Part shown: piece by piece, positions 24,461 through 34,474 of the stretch
Numbering within the stretch: position 1 is the first letter of the stretch
How the letters are laid out: every line of letters begins with the position of its first letter
Assembly (NCBI GenBank): GCA_964389685.1
Contig: CAYMFM010000013.1
Location: forward strand, 6,738 to 70,737
Origin: G020353115 sp964389685
GTDB lineage: Bacteria > Bacteroidota > Bacteroidia > Bacteroidales > VadinHA17
DNA: 64,000 nt
Reading direction: 5' to 3'
Translations under genes and position numbers: made by a program
The notes under the pieces: generated by a model
Seen by the model: only the letters and a program-made list of their open reading frames with translations
What the model was told of the DNA's origin: nothing
Database searches by the model: none

Positions 24461-26524
24461 ATGAAAAATATCCGGTTTGTTTTCGTAACAATGCTGCTTG
24501 TTGGTTCAATCGGAGTGGGTGCCCAGCAAAACATTAAAATCGACAAAAAGAATTTCAATATAGAAGAGCAGGGTTTTGATGAAGCGTGGGAACAGGTGAA
24601 AGAGGCCGAAAAACTGTTTTCCAAAGGAATCGGGACATATGGCGATGCCCTGGAGCAGTATGAAATGGCCGCCGCCTATAATACATATAATCCACAATTG
24701 AATTATAAAATGGGTGTATGCTGCCTCTATTCTGAACGGAAGTTAGATGCACTGAACAATTTTAAAAGAGCCTATGAATTTAACAACACTGTTGCCAGTG
24801 ATATTCATTTGATGCTTGGACGGGCTTACCATTTCAATCATGATTTTGAGCATGCCATTGAAGAATATAAAACTCATCGGGATAGCCTCACCGAGAAAGA
24901 GTGCAAGAAAAATAAAATTGATTTTGATAAATTGATCCAGGAGTGTGAAAACGGAATTGCCCTTATGGAGAAAATAGTCTCGGCCGGGATAACAAACCTT
25001 GGTGATGCAATCAATTCACCCTATGACGATTACAACCCACTGATCACATCCAGCGGTAACCGGATGTATTTTACCTCACGAAGAGCAAGCATATTGGATG
25101 ACAGGAGAAATCTTTTGGACAATAAGTTTAATGAGGACATCTATGTATCCTTTTTTCGGAACAACAGGTGGGAAGAAGCTCAGAATGTTGGTAAAAAGAT
25201 CAATTCAGAGTACAATGAAGCAGCCCTTTCCATTACAGATGGGGACAGTATGCTTTACATCTATTATGGCAACAGCAACAATGGAGATATTTTTACTAGC
25301 GAATTTAAGAAAGGTCAATGGAACAGCCCCAGGAAGATGTCCGGTAAGTTTAATTCCGGACAGCGGGAGACTACCCTCAGTTTCGATATGCACAAAAAAA
25401 TTGTCTATTTCATCAGTGCATCGAAGAAGAATACCCTGGGAGGTACAGATATTTTTGTAAGCCGGAAAGATGAAAAGGACAAATGGGGAAAACCTGAAAA
25501 CATTGGACCGATAATTAATACACCATTTGATGAAGAAGCAGTGTTTCTTCACCCGGATGGAACAACACTTTTTTTTAGCTCAAAAGGGCATAATAGCATG
25601 GGAGGATTTGATATCTTCAAATCGACACTGCTTCCAGATGGAGAGTGGTCGGCACCTCAAAACATTGGATTCCCCATCAATTCAGCCGGGGATGATCTCT
25701 TCTATACAACCTATAATGATTCCACTTTAGCCTATATTTCCTCCATGCGGGAGGATAGTTATGGAATGATGGATATCTATAAGGTCTCCTACATACCTGA
25801 ATTGGTGTACGATGACATCCTGTCCGAGGCAGAAGAGTATCCCGAAGTTGAATTGGAATGGCTTGCATTCCTGGATGAAGGGCCGGTAGTTGGGATTGAC
25901 AAATCTGTTTTACTGAAAGGGATCGTTGCCGATCGGGAAGACTCAGTTCCGTTGATGGCTCGCCTCGAGATTATCGATATGGATATCAATGATGTTATCG
26001 CGACCTCCATTTCCGATAAGGAGAGTGGGAGCTATTCCATTCGCCTGGAGGAGAAAAAGAACTATGGTGTTGAAATTACATCCCAGGGTTATATGGTGTT
26101 TCTGGATATCATCAATATCCCTCCCGATACTGAAGCGTCTGAGATGATCAGTAATTTTGGGCTCCAGAAAGTAAAGGTTGGCGAGAAAGTGATCCTGAGA
26201 AACATATTCTTTGAGCTCAATAAAGCAACACTTACCCCAGCTTCTTATGAAGAATTGGGGCGGGTACTCAAACTGCTGGAAAGTAATCCAACCCTTCGGA
26301 TTGAGATTTCCGGGCATACAGACAATGTGGGTTCATTTCAGGTAAATCAGAGACTTTCTGAAGCGAGGGCTAAAGCGGTCATTGATTACCTGGTCGGAAA
26401 TGGCATTGAGCCGGATAGGCTTGAATATGCCGGTTACGCATTTTCCCGTCCCGTTGCCACAAACGATACGGCAGAAGGAAGGGCACAGAACCGACGTGTG
26501 GAATTTGAAATCCTGAGTAAATAA
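24461..26524 (+). CDS. PorE-like TPR / PD40 propeller / regulatory-like / OmpA protein
   Basis: A 687-residue exported protein with a signal peptide (about 1-21). A TPR region (about 35-140) is followed by a PD40 beta-propeller (about 175-450) with repeated YFTSRR, YFIS and FFSSKG strands, a carboxypeptidase-regulatory-like domain (about 480-555), and a C-terminal OmpA domain (about 575-687) with GHTDN at 618-622 and the peptidoglycan motif NQRLSEARAKAV. This order matches PorE, the type IX secretion protein that anchors to peptidoglycan. Paralogous OmpA-propeller proteins exist in Bacteroidota, so PorE identity is probable, not certain. Confidence 0.82.
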   Translation: MKNIRFVFVTMLLVGSIGVGAQQNIKIDKKNFNIEEQGFDEAWEQVKEAEKLFSKGIGTYGDALEQYEMAAAYNTYNPQLNYKMGVCCLYSERKLDALNNFKRAYEFNNTVASDIHLMLGRAYHFNHDFEHAIEEYKTHRDSLTEKECKKNKIDFDKLIQECENGIALMEKIVSAGITNLGDAINSPYDDYNPLITSSGNRMYFTSRRASILDDRRNLLDNKFNEDIYVSFFRNNRWEEAQNVGKKINSEYNEAALSITDGDSMLYIYYGNSNNGDIFTSEFKKGQWNSPRKMSGKFNSGQRETTLSFDMHKKIVYFISASKKNTLGGTDIFVSRKDEKDKWGKPENIGPIINTPFDEEAVFLHPDGTTLFFSSKGHNSMGGFDIFKSTLLPDGEWSAPQNIGFPINSAGDDLFYTTYNDSTLAYISSMREDSYGMMDIYKVSYIPELVYDDILSEAEEYPEVELEWLAFLDEGPVVGIDKSVLLKGIVADREDSVPLMARLEIIDMDINDVIATSISDKESGSYSIRLEEKKNYGVEITSQGYMVFLDIINIPPDTEASEMISNFGLQKVKVGEKVILRNIFFELNKATLTPASYEELGRVLKLLESNPTLRIEISGHTDNVGSFQVNQRLSEARAKAVIDYLVGNGIEPDRLEYAGYAFSRPVATNDTAEGRAQNRRVEFEILSK

Positions 26525-26541
26525 TCTTAACTGCTCCTACT

Positions 26542-27645
26542 ATGAAAGAGACACCGTTTACCCGCTTTCATCTTGCACTTGGAGCGAAAATGGTACCGTT
26601 TGCAGGCTACCGGATGCCCATTGAATATAGCGGAATCACAGATGAACACATAACAGTCAGGGAAAAATTGGGTGTCTTTGATGTTTCACATATGGGTGAA
26701 TTCTGGATTAAAGGTACCAAAGCCCTGGCATTCATTCAGCGGATTACTTCAAATGATGCTTCTACACTTACTGATGGGAAAGTGCAATATTCATGTTTCC
26801 CAAATGGAAAGGGCGGTATCGTTGATGATCTTCTGGTCTACCGGTTCAATGAAACGAAGTACCTCTTTGTCGTCAATGCGGCAAACATTGAAAAAGATTG
26901 GAATTGGTGCTTGGAACAGGCTGGAACGATGGGTCTTCAGGCAGGTAAGGAGCTGATCAATGATTCCGATAATATAGCTCAACTGGCTGTCCAGGGACCA
27001 CTTGCCCTCAGGGCAATGAGCAAACTCACCCGGGAACCGATCGAAGAGATGAAGTATTACACCTTCAGGGAAATTGATTTTGCCGGATTGAAAAATGCAC
27101 TATTCTCAACAACAGGGTATACCGGTGCCGGAGGTTGCGAGATCTATGTTCCCAATAGCGAAGCTCCCAAACTGTGGGAAGCTGTATTGGATGCCGGTGA
27201 GGAATTTGGCATCAAACCCATTGGTCTTGGTGCCAGAGACACGCTGCGACTGGAAATGGGTTTCTGCCTCTATGGAAACGACATAACCGATGATACCTCG
27301 CCCATTGAGGCTGGCCTCGGATGGATTACCAAATTTGCTGACCACAAAGATTTTATTGATAAGGATTTTTTATTGGCTCAAAAAGAGGAAGGGGTAAATC
27401 GAAGGCTGAAAGGATTTGAAATGATTGACCGTGGTATTCCCCGTCAGCATTACGAAGCCCGGGATAAGGATGGACACCCTATCGGTGAGGTTACCTCCGG
27501 TACCATGTCTCCCGTTCTGAAAAAAGGAATTGGCATGGCATACCTGGATGAAGGTTTCTGGCAGGAAGGTGCCGACATTTACATTAATGTCAGAAACAAA
27601 GACCTCAAGGCAAAGGTGGTAAAACCACCCTTTATTAATAAATAA
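26542..27645 (+). CDS. gcvT: Aminomethyltransferase (glycine cleavage T protein)
   Basis: A 367-residue tetrahydrofolate-dependent enzyme of the glycine cleavage system. The N-terminal PFAGYRMPIEY, the DVSHMGEF motif, IGLGARDTLRLEMGFCLYG and the C-terminal barrel with EVTSGTMSP are all conserved. Length is standard. Other glycine cleavage genes are not in the window. Confidence 0.95.
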   Translation: MKETPFTRFHLALGAKMVPFAGYRMPIEYSGITDEHITVREKLGVFDVSHMGEFWIKGTKALAFIQRITSNDASTLTDGKVQYSCFPNGKGGIVDDLLVYRFNETKYLFVVNAANIEKDWNWCLEQAGTMGLQAGKELINDSDNIAQLAVQGPLALRAMSKLTREPIEEMKYYTFREIDFAGLKNALFSTTGYTGAGGCEIYVPNSEAPKLWEAVLDAGEEFGIKPIGLGARDTLRLEMGFCLYGNDITDDTSPIEAGLGWITKFADHKDFIDKDFLLAQKEEGVNRRLKGFEMIDRGIPRQHYEARDKDGHPIGEVTSGTMSPVLKKGIGMAYLDEGFWQEGADIYINVRNKDLKAKVVKPPFINK

Positions 27646-27711
27646 ACGACTTCGGGACCGCATTAGCAATTTTTTGCCGAAAATCACAGGATCCCATGTT
27701 AACAGAACAAT

Positions 27712-28440
27712 ATGGTTAAACAGAGCAGCATTGAAGTATGTTTTTCTCCGGCACTGTTTCCATTACATGAGGACAAGGAGGCAATTGTGGTTGTTATTGA
27801 TATCCTCAGGGCAACATCCGCTATTGTTACCGCCTTTCAAAACGGTGTGGAACGATTGATTCCGGTAAAGACAATCGATGAAGCAAGGGAATACAAAAAG
27901 AGGGGATACGTGATCGCTGCCGAACGGGATGGTTATGTTCTTGATTTTGCAGATTTTGGTAATTCACCGTTTAACTTTACCCGGGAAAAGATCGCGGGAA
28001 AAACAATCGTTTATAGCACAACCAACGGAACACAGGCTATCCAAATGGCCAGTTCCTGCTACCGGGTAATCATCGGTTCATTCCTGAACATTTCGGTATT
28101 GTGTGATTGGATAGCAGGAGAGCAAAGGAGTGTGGTGTTGTTGTGTGCCGGCTGGAAAAACAGATTCAGCCTGGAAGATGCCATCTGCGCCGGAGCAATG
28201 ACAGAAAAGCTATTGGCACATGAGTTATTCTATACGAATTGTGATGCAGCAAAAGCGGCTTTCGATTTGTGGTCACTGGCAAAAGACGACCTGGGAATGT
28301 ATGTGGAGAAGGTTGCCCAGAGAACGAGATTACGGGAAAAAGGGCTCGATGATGTAATCCCTTATTGCCATACCCCTGACTCATGCAAATCAGTACCGGT
28401 ATTAAAGAATGGTTATTTGATTGATATAAAAGATTTCTAA
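27712..28440 (+). CDS. comB: 2-phosphosulfolactate phosphatase family protein
   Basis: A 242-residue member of the ComB family, which in methanogens hydrolyses 2-phosphosulfolactate during coenzyme M synthesis. The VVVIDILRATSAIVTAF start, YSTTNGTQAI and LCAGWKNRFSLEDAICAGA segments are typical. Bacteroidota do not make coenzyme M, so the true substrate here is uncertain; sulfolactate metabolism is one possibility. It lies 13 bp before serC. Confidence 0.85.
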   Translation: MVKQSSIEVCFSPALFPLHEDKEAIVVVIDILRATSAIVTAFQNGVERLIPVKTIDEAREYKKRGYVIAAERDGYVLDFADFGNSPFNFTREKIAGKTIVYSTTNGTQAIQMASSCYRVIIGSFLNISVLCDWIAGEQRSVVLLCAGWKNRFSLEDAICAGAMTEKLLAHELFYTNCDAAKAAFDLWSLAKDDLGMYVEKVAQRTRLREKGLDDVIPYCHTPDSCKSVPVLKNGYLIDIKDF

Positions 28441-28453
28441 TAAACCCAATGCT

Positions 28454-29524
28454 ATGAAAAAACATAACTTTTATGCAGGTCCATCCATCCTACCGCAGTA
28501 TACGGTGAATAATGTGGCAAAAGCGGTTACGGATTTTGACGGAACCGGTTTGTCCATCATGGAAATTTCTCATCGAAGCAAGGAATTTATTGCCGTGATG
28601 GATGAAGCGCAGAACCTGTTCAAAGAACTCCTGGACATACCCTCCGGATACCATGTTTTGTTCCTCGGGGGAGGGGCAAGCACCCAGTTTGTCCTTGTAC
28701 CCATGAATCTGATGATTAAGAAGAGTGCCTACCTCGATACGGGATCCTGGGCTTCGAAGGCAATAAAGGAAGCCGGGTATTTTGGTGAGGTGGTCGTTGT
28801 TGCTTCTTCGAAAGACCGCAATTACTCCTACCTCCCAACAGGTTATCCCATTCCGGATGATGCTGATTACTTTCACATCACAACCAATAACACCATCTAT
28901 GGAACAGAGATAAAAGTGGATTTTGATGTCCGCGTTCCCCTGGTTGCCGACATGTCTTCTGATATACTAAGCCGCCCGGTAGATGTTTCAAAATATGCGA
29001 TAATTTATGGTGGTGCACAGAAGAACCTGGCTCCCGCAGGACTTACCTTTGTGATTGTTAAGGAAGATATACTGGGGAAGGCCGACAGGGTACTCCCGAC
29101 CATGTTTGATTACCGAACCCACATCGAGAAGGGATCGATGTTTAATACACCTCCCTGTCTGCCCGTATTTGCAGCCCTCCAAACCCTGAAGTGGGTAAAA
29201 ATGCAGGGAGGTGTTGGAGAGATGCAAAAAATCAATCATGCTAAAGCAGAGATCCTGTATTCAGAAATTGATAGAAACAGGCTTTTCATTCCAACAGTGA
29301 CTAATCCGGAAGATCGTTCCATCATGAACATCTGCTGGGTTATGAAAGAGGAATACAAAGATCTGGAACAGGAATTTCTCGAATTTGCCACGCAACGGGG
29401 AATGATCGGGATAAAAGGTCATCGTTCCGTGGGAGGATTCAGGGCATCAACCTATAATGCCCTTCCAAAAGAGAGCGTGGAGTCATTAATTGATGTAATG
29501 CAGGAATTTGAATCAATGAAATAA
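28454..29524 (+). CDS. serC: Phosphoserine aminotransferase
   Basis: A 356-residue PLP enzyme that converts 3-phosphohydroxypyruvate to phosphoserine. The N-terminal NFYAGPSILP, the GGGASTQF phosphate-binding segment, the lysine-bearing YGGAQKNLAPAG and the C-terminal GHRSVGGFRASTYNA match SerC. It is followed 17 bp later by serA, giving two of the three serine biosynthesis steps. Confidence 0.95.
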   Translation: MKKHNFYAGPSILPQYTVNNVAKAVTDFDGTGLSIMEISHRSKEFIAVMDEAQNLFKELLDIPSGYHVLFLGGGASTQFVLVPMNLMIKKSAYLDTGSWASKAIKEAGYFGEVVVVASSKDRNYSYLPTGYPIPDDADYFHITTNNTIYGTEIKVDFDVRVPLVADMSSDILSRPVDVSKYAIIYGGAQKNLAPAGLTFVIVKEDILGKADRVLPTMFDYRTHIEKGSMFNTPPCLPVFAALQTLKWVKMQGGVGEMQKINHAKAEILYSEIDRNRLFIPTVTNPEDRSIMNICWVMKEEYKDLEQEFLEFATQRGMIGIKGHRSVGGFRASTYNALPKESVESLIDVMQEFESMK

Positions 29525-29541
29525 GGATAAATACAACCGGT

Positions 29542-30465
29542 ATGAAAAAAATACTTGTGGCTACAGTAAAACCATTTGCCAGCGAAGCGATTGCTGGTAT
29601 TCAGCGAATCTTTGAGGATGCTGGCTACGAATTCCATTTGTTGGAGAAGTATGAGAGCCAGGACGACCTGATAAATGCTGTTAAGGGTGTTGATGCTATG
29701 ATTATACGAAGTGATATTGCCAATAAACAGATCATTGAAGCCGGGGAAGACCTGAGAATCATCGTGCGTGCCGGCGCAGGATACGATAATATCGACCTTG
29801 CATCGGCTACCGATAATGGGATCGTTGTTATGAATACTCCGGGCCAGAATTCAAATGCCGTTGCAGAATTGGCAATTGGCATGATGATACTTATCGCGAG
29901 AAACAATTATGACGGCAAAGCCGGAACGGAATTGAAAGGAAAAACCCTGGGTTTGCATGCCTATGGAAATGTGGGTAAGCTGGTTGCGGGAATAGGTGCC
30001 GGGCTTGGTATGAAGATCTTTGCCTTTGACCCTTTTATTGATAAATCTGTCATGGAAAACGATGGTGTGGTGGTTGTTGAAAAGGTGGAAGATCTCTATG
30101 CAAACTGCAGGTATGTCTCCTTACACATCCCGGCAAATGAGAATACCATCAAATCAATTAATCATTCCCTTTTGAAGAATATGCCAAAGGGTGCAACCCT
30201 GGTGAATACTGCACGAAAAGAGATCATTTGTGAAGATTCATTGAAAAAAATGTTTGCCGAACGGGAAGATTTCAGGTATGTTACCGATATTGCTCCCGAT
30301 TGCAAAGAAAAGATTGAAAAGTTCTATCCGGACAGATTTTTCTTTACACCGAAAAAGATGGGAGCACAGACTGAGGAAGCAAATATCAATGCAGGTGTGG
30401 CTGCTGCCAGACAGATCGTGGGATTTTTTGAACGGGGCGATGTTACATTTCAGGTAAATAGATAA
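29542..30465 (+). CDS. serA: D-3-phosphoglycerate dehydrogenase, short form
   Basis: A 307-residue D-isomer-specific 2-hydroxyacid dehydrogenase. RAGAGYDNID and NTPGQNSNAVAELAIG mark the substrate and hinge regions, and GLHAYGNVGKLVA is the nucleotide loop (one residue changed from the usual GxGxxG). It lacks the regulatory ACT domain, so feedback by serine is not expected through that route. The catalytic His of the usual C-terminal HxGxxT motif is not evident; the segment reads KKMGAQTEEAN, as in related Bacteroidota short forms. Confidence 0.85.
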   Translation: MKKILVATVKPFASEAIAGIQRIFEDAGYEFHLLEKYESQDDLINAVKGVDAMIIRSDIANKQIIEAGEDLRIIVRAGAGYDNIDLASATDNGIVVMNTPGQNSNAVAELAIGMMILIARNNYDGKAGTELKGKTLGLHAYGNVGKLVAGIGAGLGMKIFAFDPFIDKSVMENDGVVVVEKVEDLYANCRYVSLHIPANENTIKSINHSLLKNMPKGATLVNTARKEIICEDSLKKMFAEREDFRYVTDIAPDCKEKIEKFYPDRFFFTPKKMGAQTEEANINAGVAAARQIVGFFERGDVTFQVNR

Positions 30466-30473
30466 TTTTTCAG

Positions 30474-31721
30474 ATGACCGTATTAAAGCCCTTTAAAGGA
30501 TACAGACCGTCACGTGAAATTGCCAGACAGGTTGCTTCTCGCCCTTATGATGTATTGAGCTCTGAGGAAGCAAGGGAAGAGGCAAAAAAGAATCCCTATT
30601 CATTGTTACACATCACCAAGCCGGAGATTGACCTTCCACTGGAAACCGATGTGCATTCCAAACAGGTATATGATAAAGCAGTAGAAAATTTCTCGATGTT
30701 CAAGGGAAAAGGATGGTTTGTGCAGGATAAAAAAGATTGTTTGTATATCTATGCACAAACCATGAATAACAAAACACAATATGGTATCGTTGGATGCGCT
30801 GCTGTGGAGGATTATATGACCGGGGTTATTAAAAAGCATGAGCTGACCCGTCCCGACAAGGAAGAGGATCGCATGAAACACGTGCGGATCAACAATGCCA
30901 ATATTGAACCGGTATTTTTTACCTACCCTTCGAATCCAGAGATCAACACCATCGTGGATCATGTGGTGAGCAAAAATGAGCCGGAGTATGATTTTATTGC
31001 CGACGACGGGTTCGGGCATCATTTCTGGATTATTGATGAACCCGAAACAATTGAAAGAGTGGTCAAACTTTTTGAACAGATTCCTTCAACCTATGTGGCC
31101 GATGGCCATCATCGGACAGCAGCGGCAGCCCTGGTTGGAAACGAAAAGAGGAAAAACAATCCAAGACATACCGGAAAGGAGGAATACAATTTTTTTCTTG
31201 CAGTACATTTCCCCCATGATCAGCTCACCATCATTGATTATAATCGGGTTGTGAAAGATCTGAATGGACTTACATCAGCGGAGTTTCTGACAAAAATAGA
31301 ATCCGGCTTTTATGTTGAAAAGAAGGGAACTGAGGTTTTTAAGCCCGACATCCTGCACACGTTTTCCATGTATCTTGATAGGGTATGGTATTCCTTACGG
31401 GCAAAAGGAGGGACCTATGACGATGATGATCCGATTGGTGTCCTTGATGTAACTATCCTGTCGAATCAATTGCTCGCACCTCATTTGAATATAATCGATT
31501 TGAGGAGATCGGACAGGATTGACTTTGTAGGCGGTATTCGGGGGTTGGCGGAATTGAAAAGACGGGTTGACTTGGGTGAGATGAGGGTTGCATTTGCCCT
31601 TTATCCGGTTAGTATGGAGCAGTTGATCAGAATCGCAGATACTGGAAACATCATGCCGCCAAAAACAACCTGGTTTGAACCCAAACTGAGAAGCGGCCTC
31701 GTGATCCATACGTTGGATTGA
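30474..31721 (+). CDS. DUF1015 family protein
   Basis: A 415-residue cytosolic protein beginning MTVLKPFKGYRPSREIARQV, characteristic of DUF1015. Conserved segments include ASRPYDVLSSEEA, the HELTRPDKEEDR stretch and the YVADGHHRTAAA motif, which looks like an active site with its histidines. The biochemical role is unknown to me. It follows serA by 8 bp, so a link to serine metabolism is plausible. Confidence 0.88.
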   Translation: MTVLKPFKGYRPSREIARQVASRPYDVLSSEEAREEAKKNPYSLLHITKPEIDLPLETDVHSKQVYDKAVENFSMFKGKGWFVQDKKDCLYIYAQTMNNKTQYGIVGCAAVEDYMTGVIKKHELTRPDKEEDRMKHVRINNANIEPVFFTYPSNPEINTIVDHVVSKNEPEYDFIADDGFGHHFWIIDEPETIERVVKLFEQIPSTYVADGHHRTAAAALVGNEKRKNNPRHTGKEEYNFFLAVHFPHDQLTIIDYNRVVKDLNGLTSAEFLTKIESGFYVEKKGTEVFKPDILHTFSMYLDRVWYSLRAKGGTYDDDDPIGVLDVTILSNQLLAPHLNIIDLRRSDRIDFVGGIRGLAELKRRVDLGEMRVAFALYPVSMEQLIRIADTGNIMPPKTTWFEPKLRSGLVIHTLD

Positions 31722-31781
31722 ATTAAAAAATAACAGATTAATATTGCCTGATATGCAGGCATTATTTCCTGAAATCATCAC

Positions 31782-32453
31782 ATGGGAATTGCTAAAAACT
31801 TATCGGTAATCCTTGATCGACTACCCAGTGGGGTGAAACTGGTAGCTATCTCAAAGATGAAACCCGAGAAAGAGATCCTTGAAGCTTATCAGGCAGGGTG
31901 TCGAGTGTTCGGAGAAAATAAGGTCCAGGAACTGGTGAGAAAACAGGAGGTTTTACCCAATGATATTGAGTGGCATATGGTTGGACACCTGCAATCCAAT
32001 AAAGTGAAGTTTATCGCCCCTTTTGTCCACTTGATCCACTCGGTTGATTCGTTGAAGTTATTGAAAATCATACATAAGGAAGCGGCTAAGAACAACAGAA
32101 GAATTGATTGCCTGCTGCAGGTGCACATTGCCCGGGAGGAAACAAAATTCGGCTTTTCCAACGAAGAGAGCATTGAAATGCTTGAGTCGGGAGAATGGAA
32201 AGAGCTGAAATCCATCCGGATCACCGGACTGATGGGCATGGCGACATTTACAGACAACAGAGACCTGATCCGCTCCGAATGTAAATCACTGAAAGCCTTT
32301 TTCGATGAGGTTAAAAAACGTTACTTTGAGGGAGAACCATCGTTTTGTGAACTGTCAATGGGAATGTCGGGCGATTATACCATAGCCATTGAAGAGGGAA
32401 GTACAATGGTTAGAATAGGTAGCCTGATCTTCGGAGAACGACATTATCATTAA
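31782..32453 (+). CDS. YggS-family PLP homeostasis protein
   Basis: A 223-residue fold-type III alanine-racemase-like barrel that binds PLP but has no known catalysis. The PLP lysine is in LVAISKMKP, and FGENKVQEL, WHMVGHLQSNK and the C-terminal LSMGMSGDY with phosphate-binding GSTMVRIG are all conserved. The start at 31782 gives a slightly short but complete N-terminus. Confidence 0.93.
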   Translation: MGIAKNLSVILDRLPSGVKLVAISKMKPEKEILEAYQAGCRVFGENKVQELVRKQEVLPNDIEWHMVGHLQSNKVKFIAPFVHLIHSVDSLKLLKIIHKEAAKNNRRIDCLLQVHIAREETKFGFSNEESIEMLESGEWKELKSIRITGLMGMATFTDNRDLIRSECKSLKAFFDEVKKRYFEGEPSFCELSMGMSGDYTIAIEEGSTMVRIGSLIFGERHYH

Positions 32454-32477
32454 TAAATAACAGATAGTATATCGGGT

Positions 32478-33455
32478 ATGGCAAAACTGGATGCATCCTA
32501 TCTTGGATTGAAATTGAAAAATCCTGTTCTCGTAAGTAGTTCCGGTCTGACTGATTCGGTTGAGAAGATCAGGAAACTGGAAGAACTTGGAGCAGGAGGA
32601 GTGGTTTTGAAATCCCTGTTCGAGGAACAAATACAGTATGAGTCAAGTAATCTGATGAAAAATAGCGATTATCCGGAAGCGGCAGATTATATCCGGAATT
32701 ATACCATGAGCCACTCCCTGGATGAATACCTCACCCTGATTGAGTCGGCAAAGAAGGCAGTCCGGATACCGGTAATCGCCAGTGTCAACTGTATCTCAGC
32801 ATCGAAATGGATTTCATTCTCAAGGGAAATTGAATCTGCAGGAGCTGACGCATTAGAAGTGAATGTTTTTATCCTGCCAACGGATCCGAATCAGGCAGGA
32901 TCCGGTTATGAACAAGTGTATTATGATCTGGTAACTCAACTGAAAGAGATTCTTTCCATTCCGGTTGCGATAAAACTGGGAAACCAATTCTCAAATATTC
33001 TGCATCTCATCAAACAGTTGTATAATCGCAGAGCTGATGGAGTTGTTCTATTCAATCGGTTTTATGCCCCGGATATTAACATTACCGGATTAAAGCTTAT
33101 ATCGTCTGAAGTTTTCAGCTCACCAACAGATATCCGGCAGACCCTGCGGTGGGTTGGCATTGTATCAGGAAAAATCGATGGGATCGATATTGCCGCTTCA
33201 ACCGGAATCCACGATAGTCAAGCTATCATTAAGCAAATCCTGGCAGGAGCATCAGCAGTTCAGGTTTGCTCAACCCTTTATAAAAACGGGATTGAACAAC
33301 TGCCAGAACTGGTTTCCGGTGTTGAAGAGTGGATGGATGAGCATAATTACCGGAAAATAGAAGATTTCAAAGGCATCCTAAGCTATGAGAATATATCTGA
33401 TCCATTAACCTACGAACGATCGCAATTCATGAAATACTTTTCAGGTTATCACTGA
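32478..33455 (+). CDS. Dihydroorotate dehydrogenase-like flavoprotein
   Basis: A 325-residue TIM-barrel of the PyrD family. The N-terminal LGLKLKNPVLVSSSGLT and a C-terminal phosphate-binding region fit the fold. The segment that should carry the class 1 N-x-S-C-P-N catalytic loop reads EVNVFILPTDPNQAG, with no catalytic cysteine, so it is unlikely to be the pyrimidine-pathway enzyme. The substrate is unknown. It begins 24 bp after yggS. Confidence 0.8.
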   Translation: MAKLDASYLGLKLKNPVLVSSSGLTDSVEKIRKLEELGAGGVVLKSLFEEQIQYESSNLMKNSDYPEAADYIRNYTMSHSLDEYLTLIESAKKAVRIPVIASVNCISASKWISFSREIESAGADALEVNVFILPTDPNQAGSGYEQVYYDLVTQLKEILSIPVAIKLGNQFSNILHLIKQLYNRRADGVVLFNRFYAPDINITGLKLISSEVFSSPTDIRQTLRWVGIVSGKIDGIDIAASTGIHDSQAIIKQILAGASAVQVCSTLYKNGIEQLPELVSGVEEWMDEHNYRKIEDFKGILSYENISDPLTYERSQFMKYFSGYH

Positions 33456-33538
33456 TTTTGTATTTTAAAAAAAAGTGTTAATTTTACTTTGATTATTAAT
33501 AAGATCATTGAAGAACAATATTTTAAACTGATGCCATT

Positions 33539-34462
33539 ATGAATGTTAAACTTCTTACGTCGATAAGAATAAAAGGGCTGGTATTTGTTTCAGTTGCAGC
33601 CTTTTTTATTGGATGCGGATCGGGAGGTGATAAAGAAAAGACCCCTGATATTACAGTTGATATGGATGAGATTAACCAGGAGCTTTTTGATAATATATCC
33701 GATGCTAAACAGATTTTTTACTCCCTTCCCTCACCACTGGAAACAGCTATGCTGGTCCGATCCGCAGGTGCGGAGTATAATGCTGAAATCTTAAATTCAG
33801 TAGATAATGCTGGGAATTATACCGGCCAGAAAAAGATGGCCCTTAACCTCGGAATTTATACGTGTGACCTCAGTTTTGCAAGCCTGTATGATCAAACACA
33901 AGCTTCTATCAGTTACATGAATGCAGCAAAAAAAATGGCTGACGGTTTGGGTATTCTTGATGCCATTAGTGACGAAACCATCGAGAGGCTGGAGGAGAAT
34001 GTAAACAACCGGGAAGTACTTCTGGATATTGTTTCTGAAACCTTTATGAATTCAAGCTCCGATCTTGAGGAGACCGGAAGGCCTGCTGTTGCTGCAATTG
34101 TTCTTGTCGGTGGTTGGATGGAGGGACTCTACATCGCTACAGAACTGGTTAATAAAGGAACCTTTGAGGGAAACAAGCTGGTGGAGAGGATTACAGATCA
34201 AAAATTATCTATCGATATCGTAATGAAATTGTTGGAAGAAAATAAGGACAATGCCGATGTGGCCGCAGTCCTGGCTGAAGTGCAGGAATTAAAAACCATT
34301 TTTGATAAGGTGGTGATTAAAACCACAGCCATTGAACCGGAGCTCGACCCGGAAACAAATGTGACTACATTGAAGTCGGAAAGCACTGCCAACATGACAC
34401 CAGAAATTTTTGCTGAACTCAGTGAAAAAGTGAAATCCCTGAGAAATTCATATATTTTATAA
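33539..34462 (+). CDS. Predicted lipoprotein of unknown function
   Basis: 307 residues. The N-terminus has a charged start, a hydrophobic run and a lipobox ending AAFFIGC (Cys26), followed by a Gly/Ser linker, so the mature protein should be lipid-anchored. The remainder is helical and acidic with no motif I recognise. It lies 12 bp before the next secreted protein and probably shares its transcript. Confidence 0.75.
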   Translation: MNVKLLTSIRIKGLVFVSVAAFFIGCGSGGDKEKTPDITVDMDEINQELFDNISDAKQIFYSLPSPLETAMLVRSAGAEYNAEILNSVDNAGNYTGQKKMALNLGIYTCDLSFASLYDQTQASISYMNAAKKMADGLGILDAISDETIERLEENVNNREVLLDIVSETFMNSSSDLEETGRPAVAAIVLVGGWMEGLYIATELVNKGTFEGNKLVERITDQKLSIDIVMKLLEENKDNADVAAVLAEVQELKTIFDKVVIKTTAIEPELDPETNVTTLKSESTANMTPEIFAELSEKVKSLRNSYIL

Positions 34463-34474
34463 ATAACCGACGTT

